Shown one piece after another: positions 26,375-34,265 of a DNA stretch of 49,058 nt. The notes beneath the pieces are model-generated. The model was not told where the DNA came from and ran no database searches. It saw only the letters and a list, made by a program, of their open reading frames with translations. The DNA comes from Nostoc linckia z4. GTDB lineage: Bacteria > Cyanobacteriota > Cyanobacteriia > Cyanobacteriales > Nostocaceae. The stretch covers positions 1-49,058 of the forward strand of contig NZ_LAHA01000055.1 of assembly GCF_002608075.1 (NCBI RefSeq), in the 5' to 3' direction. Numbering within the stretch: the stretch's first letter is position 1; every line of letters starts with the position of its first letter. The translations under genes and the position numbers were made by a program.

Positions 26375-27847
26375 TTAAAATCTTTCCACACCTTCAAATT
26401 GCTTGATAGGCGATGCATTTGCGGCTTCCCCACAAGTTCGTGGTGTAGGGAATATCTTTTCAGGATTTGCTAAACCTTGAGGATTAAAAACTTGCCTTAC
26501 CCATTGCATAGTTTCTAAATCTACTTGGCTAAACATTTGCGGCATGTAGCACTTTTTCTCTTCACCAATGCCATGTTCGCCAGAAATGCTACCACCAACT
26601 TGGACGCAAAGTTTGAGAATTTTTCCTCCCATTTCTTCTACTTTTTCTAATGCTCCAGGCACAGAGTTATCGTACAAAATTAGTGGATGAAGATTGCCAT
26701 CACCAGCGTGAAATACATTCGCAACTCGATAACCATATTGTTCGCTTAAAACTCCAATTTCATGCAGCACATAAGGCAACTGAGTCCGGGGAATGACACC
26801 ATCTTGCACATAATAATCTGGGCTTAAATTTCCAGCAGCAGCAAAAGCAGCTTTACGTCCTTTCCATAACTTCAACCGCGTTTCTGGGTCGCTAGCAGAA
26901 GTCACATTCCGCGCACCATTCTTTTTACAAATTTCAGTAACTCGCTGCTTATTACCTGTAACTTCTACTTCTAAACCGTCAATTTCTATCAGTAAAATAG
27001 CAGCAGCATCGCGGGGATAACAATTAGTTGCAACAACATCTTCAACAGCATTAATAGTAAAGTTATCCATCATTTCCATGCCGCCAGGAATAATACCAGC
27101 GCTGATGATGTCAGAAACAGTAGCCCCGGCAGCTTCAATACTAGTAAAATCTGCCAGCAGCACACAAATTGATTCGGCACTTTTGAGAATTCGCAAAGTA
27201 ATTTCTGTCGCAATTCCTAAAGTGCCTTCAGAACCAACAAAAACACCAGTTAAATCATAACCGGGCATTTCTGGAATTTGTCCGCCTAAATCAACAATTT
27301 CTCCTAAGGGCGTAACAATTTTTAATCCTAAAACGTGGTTAGTAGTTACACCATATTTAAGACAATGTACCCCACCAGAATTTTCGGCAATATTTCCCCC
27401 AATAGAGCAAATAATTTGACTGGAAGGATCGGGAGCATAGTAAAAACCAGCACCGCTAACCGCTTGTGTTACCCAACTATTAATCACCCCTGGTTGTACA
27501 ACTGTGCGTTGATTTTCCAAATCAATGCTGAGGATTTGCCGCATTAATGAAGTGACAATTAAAACCGAATCTTCCAACGGCAAAGCCCCGCCAGATAAAC
27601 CTGTTCCAGAACCGCGTGCGATGAAGGGGATAGAATATTGGTTGCATATTTTCACAACTTCGGCAACTTGTTCTGTAGTTCTGGGTAGCACCACCACAGC
27701 CGGACGTTGGCGATAGCCGGTTAAACCGTCACATTCATAGGTAATAAGTTCTTCGCGGCGTTGCACTACACCATTTTTGCCAAGTACAGCCTCGAATGCT
27801 TTGATAATGAGTTTCCAGTTACGTTGTTTTTTATCTTGGGTAAGCAT
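26375..27847 (-). CDS. glcD: Glycolate oxidase/dehydrogenase subunit GlcD
   Basis: A 490-residue FAD-linked 2-hydroxyacid dehydrogenase. It oxidises glycolate to glyoxylate in photorespiration (or D-lactate in close relatives). The PCMH-type FAD-binding domain shows FIARGSGTGLSGGALP, RTVVQPGV, YYAPDPSSQ and IGGNIAENSGGVHCLKYG. The C-terminal oxidase domain shows VFHAGDGNLHPLILYD and GGSISGEHGIGEEK. Full length for GlcD. Cyanobacterial glycolate dehydrogenase usually also needs GlcE and GlcF; neither is in the window. The ATG at 27847 gives the expected N-terminus. A gene of unrelated type (nucleotidyltransferase) lies 105 bases upstream on the same strand. Confidence 0.92.
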   Translation of the reverse strand: MLTQDKKQRNWKLIIKAFEAVLGKNGVVQRREELITYECDGLTGYRQRPAVVVLPRTTEQVAEVVKICNQYSIPFIARGSGTGLSGGALPLEDSVLIVTSLMRQILSIDLENQRTVVQPGVINSWVTQAVSGAGFYYAPDPSSQIICSIGGNIAENSGGVHCLKYGVTTNHVLGLKIVTPLGEIVDLGGQIPEMPGYDLTGVFVGSEGTLGIATEITLRILKSAESICVLLADFTSIEAAGATVSDIISAGIIPGGMEMMDNFTINAVEDVVATNCYPRDAAAILLIEIDGLEVEVTGNKQRVTEICKKNGARNVTSASDPETRLKLWKGRKAAFAAAGNLSPDYYVQDGVIPRTQLPYVLHEIGVLSEQYGYRVANVFHAGDGNLHPLILYDNSVPGALEKVEEMGGKILKLCVQVGGSISGEHGIGEEKKCYMPQMFSQVDLETMQWVRQVFNPQGLANPEKIFPTPRTCGEAANASPIKQFEGVERF

Positions 27848-27952
27848 AGGTTTTTATAGTTAAAGGTAGATGTTTAAGCTTGCTTGGGCTGCAATTACCA
27901 TTGTTGCAAGAATAGCAGTTGATGAGGAGTAAAAGGCGATCGCATTTCATCT

Positions 27953-28537
27953 TCAGCTAACATGAAGTTCAGTAAGCCAATGGTGTCCAGGATGACACAC
28001 CGTTATTGCCTGCTTGAGCCAAACTTGACGTTCTTCATCCAGTAAGTTGCATATACGATGAAAATCATCTTCATCCTTAGACCTGGGATTCTTGGCTTTG
28101 TATAACAGTACAATTTCCGGAGCCAGGAACGGTACATTGATATCAGAGTGTAACTGAATTCTTGATAATGGACGCGCAATATCAAAATTTCTCCGAAATC
28201 TCCATTCAATGTGTGAAGACTCATCCAAGAGAATTTCTAGTTCCGAGAAAAAGGTATTTTTAGTATGAGCATGAATTTCATGTATTGGTAAATCTAGCCA
28301 TTCATGTTTATTCCAAGGCTGCATTTTTCCATTGACAACCTTAGTAAATTCCCAGCCAAATAAATATTCTCGTAAGCTGCTTTGGTCTTTCCTAAATATT
28401 GCAATTTCTATATCTTTATGTACCCTAGTTACATCTCCTATAAAAAGATCTATCGCCCATCCACCTGCTACAAACCAGGGTTGTTTGAAATTATTTAGTA
28501 GTTTAGAAAGCTTCACAAGTTCTGAAAAACATTCCAT
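27953..28537 (-). CDS. Nucleotidyltransferase-fold protein (aminoglycoside adenylyltransferase-like)
   Basis: A 194-residue protein of the nucleotidyltransferase superfamily. FVAGGWAIDLFIG (residues 22-34) carries the GG motif and HKDIEIAIFRKD the metal-binding acidic pair (D/E-x-E/D). LAPEIVLLYKAK with RSKDEDDF at the C-terminus matches the Lnu/ANT(2'')-like group that modifies lincosamides or aminoglycosides. Chromosomal homologues of this kind in environmental bacteria are mostly uncharacterised, so no resistance function is claimed. Full length for the group. ATG at 28537; it runs divergently from the Uma2-type gene with a 107-base gap. Confidence 0.78.
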   Translation of the reverse strand: MECFSELVKLSKLLNNFKQPWFVAGGWAIDLFIGDVTRVHKDIEIAIFRKDQSSLREYLFGWEFTKVVNGKMQPWNKHEWLDLPIHEIHAHTKNTFFSELEILLDESSHIEWRFRRNFDIARPLSRIQLHSDINVPFLAPEIVLLYKAKNPRSKDEDDFHRICNLLDEERQVWLKQAITVCHPGHHWLTELHVS

Positions 28538-28644
28538 TGATGACTAATCCTCACAATTTTTCACTATAAAATGCTGAGTCAATATACTCTCCCACTTCCA
28601 ATGGATTAATCTATAAATAACGCTCTTAAATACTGGATTAAGTC

Positions 28645-29370
28645 ATGGTTGAGCAACTTTTAATCAATGATGATGATTTCTATGTGCCAGATGCCAACCA
28701 GTTAGTTACTGAAGATGATACTTTAGATAACTTCGCTACAGGTAAATACAAACGTCTTTTACTTAGTTCTCTTTACAGTTCTCTACAAAATCAGACTTTT
28801 TTAGCAGCAGCCAATGTGGGTTTATACCATACAGATGGTCAACCCGCAATTGTACCTGACATTTTTCTCAGCCTGGATGTGCAAGTACCTGAAAATTGGT
28901 GGGAAAAACAAAATCGTTGTTATATGGTTTGGCGTTTTGGTAAACCTCCGGAAGTTGTCCTCGAAATTGTATCTAACAAAGAAGGTGATGAACTGGGCAA
29001 AAAGCTAGAAATATATGAACATATGCGGGCAAGTTATTACATCGTTTATGACCCAAATCAGCAATTAGGAGAAAAAGTGCTGCGTGTTTATGAACTCAGG
29101 GGAAGACGCTACTTTGAAACTGAAGAAACGTGGTTAGAACAAGTTGGTTTAGGTGTAACTTTATGGGAAGGTGAATTTGAAAGTAGACAAGATAATTGGT
29201 TACGCTGGTGCTACCAAAATGGAACTGTTCTACCAACTGGAGATGAACGCGCTTCCGAAGCAGAACAACGTGCTTCCCAATCAGAACAACGGGCTTCTGA
29301 AGCTGAACAACGCGCACAACTTCTAGCAGAAAGGCTACGAGCTATGGGCATTGATCCCGACACTATCTAA
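28645..29370 (+). CDS. Uma2 family endonuclease-like protein (DUF820)
   Basis: A 241-residue PD-(D/E)XK-fold protein of the Uma2 family, greatly expanded in cyanobacteria; natural role unknown. Core residues are visible in AIVPDIFLSLDVQVP (catalytic Asp), PPEVVLEIVSNKEGDELGKKLEIYE (E-x-VS-x(6)-K arrangement), and YYIVYDPNQQ. The last ~40 residues are a short coiled coil made of RASEAEQ-type heptads and end with LRAMGIDPDTI, a tail common in these proteins. It is not next to a methylase or partner gene. ATG at 28645. Confidence 0.87.
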   Translation: MVEQLLINDDDFYVPDANQLVTEDDTLDNFATGKYKRLLLSSLYSSLQNQTFLAAANVGLYHTDGQPAIVPDIFLSLDVQVPENWWEKQNRCYMVWRFGKPPEVVLEIVSNKEGDELGKKLEIYEHMRASYYIVYDPNQQLGEKVLRVYELRGRRYFETEETWLEQVGLGVTLWEGEFESRQDNWLRWCYQNGTVLPTGDERASEAEQRASQSEQRASEAEQRAQLLAERLRAMGIDPDTI

Positions 29371-29374
29371 AACA

Positions 29375-29415
29375 CTCATGTAAAGACGCAAAGTTTTTTT
29401 CCGTCTTTGCATGAG
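29375..29415. terminator. Hairpin terminator between convergent genes
   Basis: CTCATGTAAAGACG (29375-29388) pairs with CGTCTTTGCATGAG (29402-29415): 14 pairs with one G-U. On the minus strand it is followed by TGTTTTAG, so it suits termination of miaA; on the plus strand it follows the Uma2-type gene by four bases but has only an A-run behind it. Confidence 0.7.
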
Positions 29416-29428
29416 CAAAAAAATCTTA

Positions 29429-30358
29429 CTAACTCGTGCAATTTATAAACTCATTTATTCGCTGCCAAACCTTTTCTAATAACTCAGGATCGTCTGCATC
29501 AAACCACTCAATTTGTGAATATGCTCTAAACCATGTGCGTTGTCGCTTGGCAAATTGTCTTGTATGCAAAACCGTTAATTCCTTCGCTTCATCCAAGGAA
29601 ATATCCCCAGCTAAATATTGCTTGATTTCTTGATAGCCCAAAGTATTTAACAAAGGCAAATCAGCGCCATATTTTTGACAAAGAGATTCCACTTCAGCAA
29701 CCAAACCATTTGCTATCATTTGTTCAGTACGCTGCTGAATACGAGCCTCTAATTTTTCAACATCACAATCCAACCCAATTTGCAAAATCGGATAATTTGG
29801 CGGATTCTCACCCTGCTGTTCTGAAATTGGATATCCAGTTACATAATATACTTCTAACGCTCGTAAAGTTCGCACTGAATCATTGGCATGAATTTTTTGT
29901 GCAGCAATAGGATCGACTTGTTGTAACATTTCATAGAGTTGATTTTGGCCGAGAGATTCTAGTTGCGATCGCAATTCATATTGTGGTGCCACGCGAGGAA
30001 TTTTCATTCCTTGAACAATCGAACGTATGTATAAACCAGTACCTCCAACCAGGAAGATTGGGGGGGATGAGGGAGAAGGGGGAGATAAGGGAGATGAGGA
30101 ACAATTAATTAGGGCTTGCGCTTGTTGTTGGTAGTCTGCTACTGTCATCGTGTCTATCGGGTTGCAGATATCTATTAAGTAGTGCGCTACTAATTTTTGT
30201 TCTGCCGCAGTTGGTTTAGCCGTGCCAATATTAAACTCACGATAAACCTGACGAGAATCAGCACTGAGAATTACAGAACCCAACCGCATTGCCAAAGCCA
30301 AAGCCAACCCTGACTTACCTGTTGCCGTCGCCCCACAAATTACAATTAATTTTGTCAT
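29429..30358 (-). CDS. miaA: tRNA dimethylallyltransferase MiaA
   Basis: A 309-residue enzyme that transfers a dimethylallyl group to A37 of tRNAs reading UNN codons. The P-loop is GATATGKSG (9-17). LSADSRQVYREFNIGTAKP (31-49) is the DSRQVY substrate motif, followed by HYLIDICNP and FLVGGTGLYIRS. The C-terminus has LGYQEIKQYL and HTRQFAKRQRTWFR, the expected tRNA-binding residues. Residues 86-100 are a Ser/Pro-rich insert (SSSPLSPPSPSSPP) encoded by a C/T-rich low-complexity repeat at 30058-30100. Family members normally have a short loop there. The insert keeps the frame, so the protein should still be made. ATG at 30358. Confidence 0.95.
   Translation of the reverse strand: MTKLIVICGATATGKSGLALALAMRLGSVILSADSRQVYREFNIGTAKPTAAEQKLVAHYLIDICNPIDTMTVADYQQQAQALINCSSSPLSPPSPSSPPIFLVGGTGLYIRSIVQGMKIPRVAPQYELRSQLESLGQNQLYEMLQQVDPIAAQKIHANDSVRTLRALEVYYVTGYPISEQQGENPPNYPILQIGLDCDVEKLEARIQQRTEQMIANGLVAEVESLCQKYGADLPLLNTLGYQEIKQYLAGDISLDEAKELTVLHTRQFAKRQRTWFRAYSQIEWFDADDPELLEKVWQRINEFINCTS
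30058..30100. repeat. Low-complexity repeat inside miaA
   Basis: A GGGGGGATGAGGGAGAAGGG-type run, of the same kind as the dispersed intergenic C/G-rich arrays, lies in the coding sequence of miaA and adds about 15 Ser/Pro residues in frame. Confidence 0.75.
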
Positions 30359-30691
30359 TAGTCATTAGTCATTAGTCATTAGTCATTGGGAATGGAGTAT
30401 GGGCCAAACAGGGCTTTTCAGGGAATGGTAAAAGGGAAAGAGGTATGGTTCGACAAGCTCACCAACCGGGGGAAAGGTTAAATTTATCCCTTTTCCCTTT
30501 ACCCTTTAACCTTTCCCCTACCTCCTCATCCCCCTTATCTCCCCACTCCCCCACAGGACTGCAACCCCTGTATAAACTTCTCTTGAAAATGCCCTACAGA
30601 CGCCAGCAAGGCTTTTGTGTTAAAATTTTGGAGTGTTTTTACTTTTATTTGCCTTTCGGCGAATTAAACCCCACGCATCAGGAGAATTTAC
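30359..30691. other. gyrB upstream region with repeats
   Basis: A TAGTCAT heptamer array (30357-30390) abuts the miaA start. A partial copy of the element flanking DUF928 follows (30447-30520), then CCCCTTATCTCCCC words. The last 140 bases (30550-30690) are normal sequence and probably hold the gyrB promoter. A TGTGTTAAAAT (30616-30626) resembles an extended -10, but no -35 is convincing. AGGAG at 30680-30684 is the gyrB ribosome-binding site. Confidence 0.5.
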
Positions 30692-32629
30692 ATGACGAGC
30701 AGTTACAGTGCCGATCAGATTCAAGTTCTGGAAGGTCTGGAAGCCGTCCGCAAACGACCAGGGATGTACATCGGTACTACTGGGCCGCGAGGACTCCACC
30801 ATTTAGTTTACGAGGTGGTGGACAATTCTATTGATGAGGCTTTGGCGGGTTACTGCACCCATATAGAGGTGGATATCAACGCTGATGGTTCTGTAACTGT
30901 AACAGATGATGGTCGCGGTATTCCTACAGATACTCACTCGCGAACCGGAAAATCAGCTTTGGAAACTGTGATGACCGTACTGCACGCCGGAGGTAAGTTT
31001 GGCGGCGGTGGTTACAAAGTTTCTGGAGGATTGCACGGGGTTGGTATTTCCGTCGTTAATGCCTTGTCTGAAGTTGTAGAAGTTACAGTTTGGCGAGATA
31101 AAAAGGTTCATGTTCAGCGCTATGAACGGGGCACACCAGTTACCGATTTGCAAGTTAAGGCTTATAAAGAAGCTAGAACTGGAACTTCTGTCACCTTCAA
31201 GCCAGATATCCAAATTTTTACCACTGGCATTGAGTTTGATTACATTACTTTATCAGGTCGCCTACGAGAATTGGCGTATCTGAATGCTGGCGTTAAAATT
31301 ACCTTTACTGACCACCGTCTAGAATTACTCAAAAGCGATACACCAAAGGTAGAATCCTACGAATACAAGGGTGGCATTAAAGAGTATATTGCCTACATGA
31401 ACCGCGAAAAGCAGCCACTACATGAGGAAATTATCTACGTCCAAGGGGAACGGAATAACGTCCAAGTGGAAGTTTCTTTACAGTGGTGTACTGATGCTTA
31501 TACGGATAACGTGTTAGGCTTTGCTAACAATATCCGCACGGTGGATGGTGGTACGCACTTAGAAGGGTTGAAAGCTGTTTTGACTCGCACATTAAATGCC
31601 ATCGCCCGCAAGCGCAATAAAATTAAAGAAAATGAAGCCAACCTCAGTGGCGAACACGTCCGCGAAGGTTTAACGGCGGTAATTTCTGTCAAAGTCCCAG
31701 ACCCAGAATTTGAAGGACAAACCAAAACCAAACTCGGTAACACTGAAGTCCGGGGAATTGTCGATTCTTTGGTGGGAGAAGTCCTCACCGAGTACCTAGA
31801 ATTTCACCCTGGTGTCGCTGATGCCATTTTAGATAAAGCCATCCAAGCTTTCAAAGCTGCTGAAGCCGCACGTCACGCACGGGAATTAGTCAGACGCAAA
31901 TCTGTACTGGAATCTTCACCATTACCTGGTAAACTTGCAGATTGTAGTTCTCGCGATCCCGGCGAATCAGAGATTTTCATCGTAGAAGGCGACTCAGCAG
32001 GTGGAAGTGCCAAGCAAGGACGCGATCGCCGCACTCAAGCTATCTTGCCTCTACGTGGTAAAATCCTCAACATAGAAAAAACCGACGACGCCAAAATTTA
32101 TAAAAATAACGAAGTTCAAGCGTTAATTACAGCACTTGGTTTAGGTGTCAAAGGTGAGGAATTCGATTCTACCCAACTGCGCTATCACCGCATAGTCATC
32201 ATGACTGACGCCGACGTAGATGGAGCGCACATCCGGACTTTGTTGTTAACTTTCTTCTATCGCTATCAGCGATCGCTCATCGAACAAGGCTTTATTTATA
32301 TTGCTTGTCCGCCATTATATAAGGTAGAACGGGGGCGCAATCATGAATATTGCTATAGCGATCGCGAAAAAGACCAAGTAATCGCCAAATTTCCAGCCAA
32401 CGCCAACTACACCATCCAACGCTTCAAAGGTTTGGGTGAAATGATGCCACAACAACTCTGGGATACTACAATGAACCCAGAAACTCGCAAACTCAAACAA
32501 GTCGAAATTGAAGACGCCGCCGAAGCCGATCGCATTTTCACTATTTTAATGGGCGATCGTGTCGCACCTAGAAGAGAATTCATTGAAACCTATGGTTCTA
32601 AACTCAACTTTACGGATTTAGATATTTAA
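30692..32629 (+). CDS. gyrB: DNA gyrase subunit B
   Basis: A 645-residue ATPase subunit of DNA gyrase. The GHKL ATPase domain has EGLEAVRKRPGMYIGTTG, EVVDNSIDEALAGYC, DDGRGIPTD and the Gly-rich lid GGGYKVSGGLHGVG. The transducer domain is followed by the TOPRIM motifs EIFIVEGDSAGGSAKQGRDR and MTDADVDGAHIRTLLL. PLRGKILNIEK and RFKGLGEMMPQQLWDTTMNP complete the C-terminus. No intein is present and the length is normal for cyanobacteria. The start is ATG 30692 with AGGAG seven bases upstream. The partner gyrA is not adjacent; a GyrA-type gene lies 7 kb away on the other strand. A repeat element begins on the base after the stop codon. Confidence 0.97.
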   Translation: MTSSYSADQIQVLEGLEAVRKRPGMYIGTTGPRGLHHLVYEVVDNSIDEALAGYCTHIEVDINADGSVTVTDDGRGIPTDTHSRTGKSALETVMTVLHAGGKFGGGGYKVSGGLHGVGISVVNALSEVVEVTVWRDKKVHVQRYERGTPVTDLQVKAYKEARTGTSVTFKPDIQIFTTGIEFDYITLSGRLRELAYLNAGVKITFTDHRLELLKSDTPKVESYEYKGGIKEYIAYMNREKQPLHEEIIYVQGERNNVQVEVSLQWCTDAYTDNVLGFANNIRTVDGGTHLEGLKAVLTRTLNAIARKRNKIKENEANLSGEHVREGLTAVISVKVPDPEFEGQTKTKLGNTEVRGIVDSLVGEVLTEYLEFHPGVADAILDKAIQAFKAAEAARHARELVRRKSVLESSPLPGKLADCSSRDPGESEIFIVEGDSAGGSAKQGRDRRTQAILPLRGKILNIEKTDDAKIYKNNEVQALITALGLGVKGEEFDSTQLRYHRIVIMTDADVDGAHIRTLLLTFFYRYQRSLIEQGFIYIACPPLYKVERGRNHEYCYSDREKDQVIAKFPANANYTIQRFKGLGEMMPQQLWDTTMNPETRKLKQVEIEDAAEADRIFTILMGDRVAPRREFIETYGSKLNFTDLDI

Positions 32630-32747
32630 GGGAACTGTAAAAAATAAATTATTCCGCTTTCAAAGTTGACTGTTGACTGTTAACTGTGAACTATCAACAG
32701 TCAAAGGCGAACAATAGCAATGGAATATTTTTTTACTTACAAGTCCC
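32630..32747. mobile_element. GGGACTTCC-family element, copy C (inverted)
   Basis: Begins GGGAACTGTAAAAAATAAA immediately after the gyrB stop codon. It contains GTTGACTGTTGACTGTTAAC / CAACAGTC and ends ATTTTTTTACTTACAAGTCCC. 118 bp, opposite orientation to copies A and B. Confidence 0.6.
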
Positions 32748-32790
32748 TAATTCAATTTTTTCTCACAACTCTGAATAATTTGTCGCTCTC

Positions 32791-32832
32791 ATAATGGGTA
32801 ATAGATAGAAAAATCTATTACCCATTATTTTT
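32791..32832 (+). terminator. gyrB: Rho-independent terminator after gyrB
   Basis: ATAATGGGTAATAGAT (32791-32806) pairs perfectly with ATCTATTACCCATTAT (32813-32828) around AGAAAA, followed by TTTT. A 16-bp stem without mismatch. It lies 160 bases past the gyrB stop, behind the inserted element, which suggests that the element separated gene and terminator. Confidence 0.85.
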
Positions 32833-32919
32833 AGATTCTTGCTATTTTTTCCATATTTATTTCAAGGAAAATTTTGCAGTTTATACCGATTTCAAAAATG
32901 TTTGTGACAAATACACACT

Positions 32920-33039
32920 AGACCTCTTGCAATCAATTGCTTTTTGCATTCTTGTGGGAAAAGGTTAAAGGTTCAAGGGGAAAGGGAAAATACCAAACCT
33001 TTCCCCCCTTCCCCTTTTCCCGATTTCTGCAAAACGACT
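32920..33039. mobile_element. AGACCTCTTGCA-family element
   Basis: The left end AGACCTCTTGCA is followed by a purine arm (AAGGGGAAAGGGAAAATACC), a pyrimidine arm (CCTTTCCCCCCTTCCCC), CCCGATTTCTGCAAAACGACT. The interior nearly equals that of 9290-9350. Confidence 0.55.
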
Positions 33040-33078
33040 TGAAAAGACCAAACTATGTGAAGTAATCTAGTCTAAATA

Positions 33079-33153
33079 GTTTGTAGTAAGGACTTTAGTC
33101 CTTATTAGAGGATTGAAGTCCTCTCTGCGAGACGCTATGCGAACACTACAAAC
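33079..33153. repeat. GTTTGTAGT hairpin repeat
   Basis: The ends GTTTGTAGT (33079-33087) and ACTACAAAC (33145-33153) are perfect inverted repeats. The interior has AAGGACTTTAGTCCTT and GAGGATTGAAGTCCTC palindromes and the word CTCTGCGAGACGCTATGCGAAC. A close variant of that word is found inside gyrA (39621-39673). Confidence 0.65.
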
Positions 33154-33245
33154 CTTTAATTATTTACATCATTCTAATTATCGGCTTTCTTCATAGGTGA
33201 ATTTTGAATTTCTATTACCTCTTTTGGGTGATGACAAACTTTGAG

Positions 33246-33352
33246 GGGGCGACTCTAAAAAATAAACAACAGCTTCCGACCGTTGACTGTAAACCGTTAA
33301 CACTCAACATTTAACACTGTCAATGAAATATTTTTTACTTAATAAGTCTCCA
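33246..33352. mobile_element. GGGACTTCC-family element, copy D (inverted, diverged)
   Basis: GGGCGACTCTAAAAAATAAAC, then CCGTTGACTGTAAACCGTTAAC, ending ATATTTTTTACTTAATAAGTCTCC. Ends are less conserved than in C and E. Confidence 0.5.
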
Positions 33353-33450
33353 ATTACTCAATATTATTTTTTATCGAGATTTTTTGTGACTACAAAGTAT
33401 GTCGTTAGATAAGTGACTATAGTCATCAATTCATTAATTATTGTTAATAA

Positions 33451-33556
33451 GGGAATTTCAAAAAATAAACAAACATGGTCGTTGACTGTTGACTGTGAAC
33501 CGTCAGCAGTCAACAGTCAACACTCTTCTATGAAATTTTTTTAACTTGGAAGTCCC
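33451..33556. mobile_element. GGGACTTCC-family element, copy E (inverted)
   Basis: GGGAATTTCAAAAAATAAAC, a GTTGACTGTTGACTG / CAGTCAACAGTCAAC core, and the right end TTTTTTTAACTTGGAAGTCCC. It ends 34 bases before the fasciclin start codon, so it probably contributes to that gene's leader. Confidence 0.6.
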
Positions 33557-33590
33557 CAATAGCCTATTCAACTGGATTTTAGACAAAATT

Positions 33591-34265
33591 ATGAAAGCGA
33601 CTAAAGGCATAGTCAGAAAAATATTTTTTCATATTGTTGGTATCACTGGTTTAGTTGCTTTGTCTGCTTGCGCTGAGCCTGTCACGCAAACTCCTACAAC
33701 AACTCCTCTGCCTCCAGTTACCCAAACTCCCGCAGCAACTATTCCTCCGGTTACCCAAACCCCCATAACAACTCCTTCTCCCCTGACACAAACTCCGGCT
33801 GCTAACCAAAATTTAGCAGAACTGGCAAAATCAGCCGCAGCTCAGGGACAGTTTCAAACTCTCATCAAAGCAGTGGGAGCAGCTGGCATAAATCAACAAT
33901 TGACTACACCAGGCCCCTACACAGTTTTTGCACCTACTGACGCGGCTTTCTCTGCTTTACCAAAAGGTACTTTAGATCGACTTTTACAACCTGCTAACAA
34001 GCAACAATTAATCAGACTTTTGGCTTACCACGTTATACCAGGCCGAATTACCTCCCAAGAGTTAACATCTGGACAAGTTAAAACTGTGGAGGGTACTCCC
34101 GTAAAAATTACAGTCGATCCCAGTACTAAAACTATAACCGTCAACAACGCTAAAGTAACTCAGCCTGATATACCAGCTAGCAATGGCATCGTTCACATAG
34201 TCGATCGGGTAATTCTCCCACCCAATTTTCCCGCAAGTCTCAATGCTACCCCAACGCCACGGTAG
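33591..34265 (+). CDS. Fasciclin (FAS1) domain lipoprotein
   Basis: A 224-residue cell-envelope protein. Residues 1-27 form a lipoprotein signal (FFHIVGITGLVALSAC) with lipobox LSAC and Cys27 as the lipidated residue. A linker of PVTQTP-type repeats (~30-70) follows, rich in Pro and Thr. A single FAS1 domain occupies ~75-215, with FQTLIKAVGAAGI, GPYTVFAPTDAAFSALP, LLAYHVIPGRI and NGIVHIVDRVILPP. FAS1 domains mediate adhesion. The ATG at 33591 is the correct start; a TTG at 33546 would lie inside a repeat element. Confidence 0.92.
   Translation: MKATKGIVRKIFFHIVGITGLVALSACAEPVTQTPTTTPLPPVTQTPAATIPPVTQTPITTPSPLTQTPAANQNLAELAKSAAAQGQFQTLIKAVGAAGINQQLTTPGPYTVFAPTDAAFSALPKGTLDRLLQPANKQQLIRLLAYHVIPGRITSQELTSGQVKTVEGTPVKITVDPSTKTITVNNAKVTQPDIPASNGIVHIVDRVILPPNFPASLNATPTPR

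Larger units (their letters stand above)
32630..33590. other. Gene-free stretch dense in repeat elements
   Basis: It holds three inverted GGGACTTCC-family copies, an AGACCTCTTGCA-type element, a GTTTGTAGT hairpin and the gyrB terminator, each listed separately. No protein gene is supported. Confidence 0.6.

Noticed and set aside
26203..26406. 67-codon frame in the repeat-rich gap
   Set aside because: Translated from C/T-rich repeats and overlaps the end of glcD.
27953..28537. Antibiotic resistance gene
   Set aside because: Only the nucleotidyltransferase fold is supported; resistance cannot be claimed from sequence.
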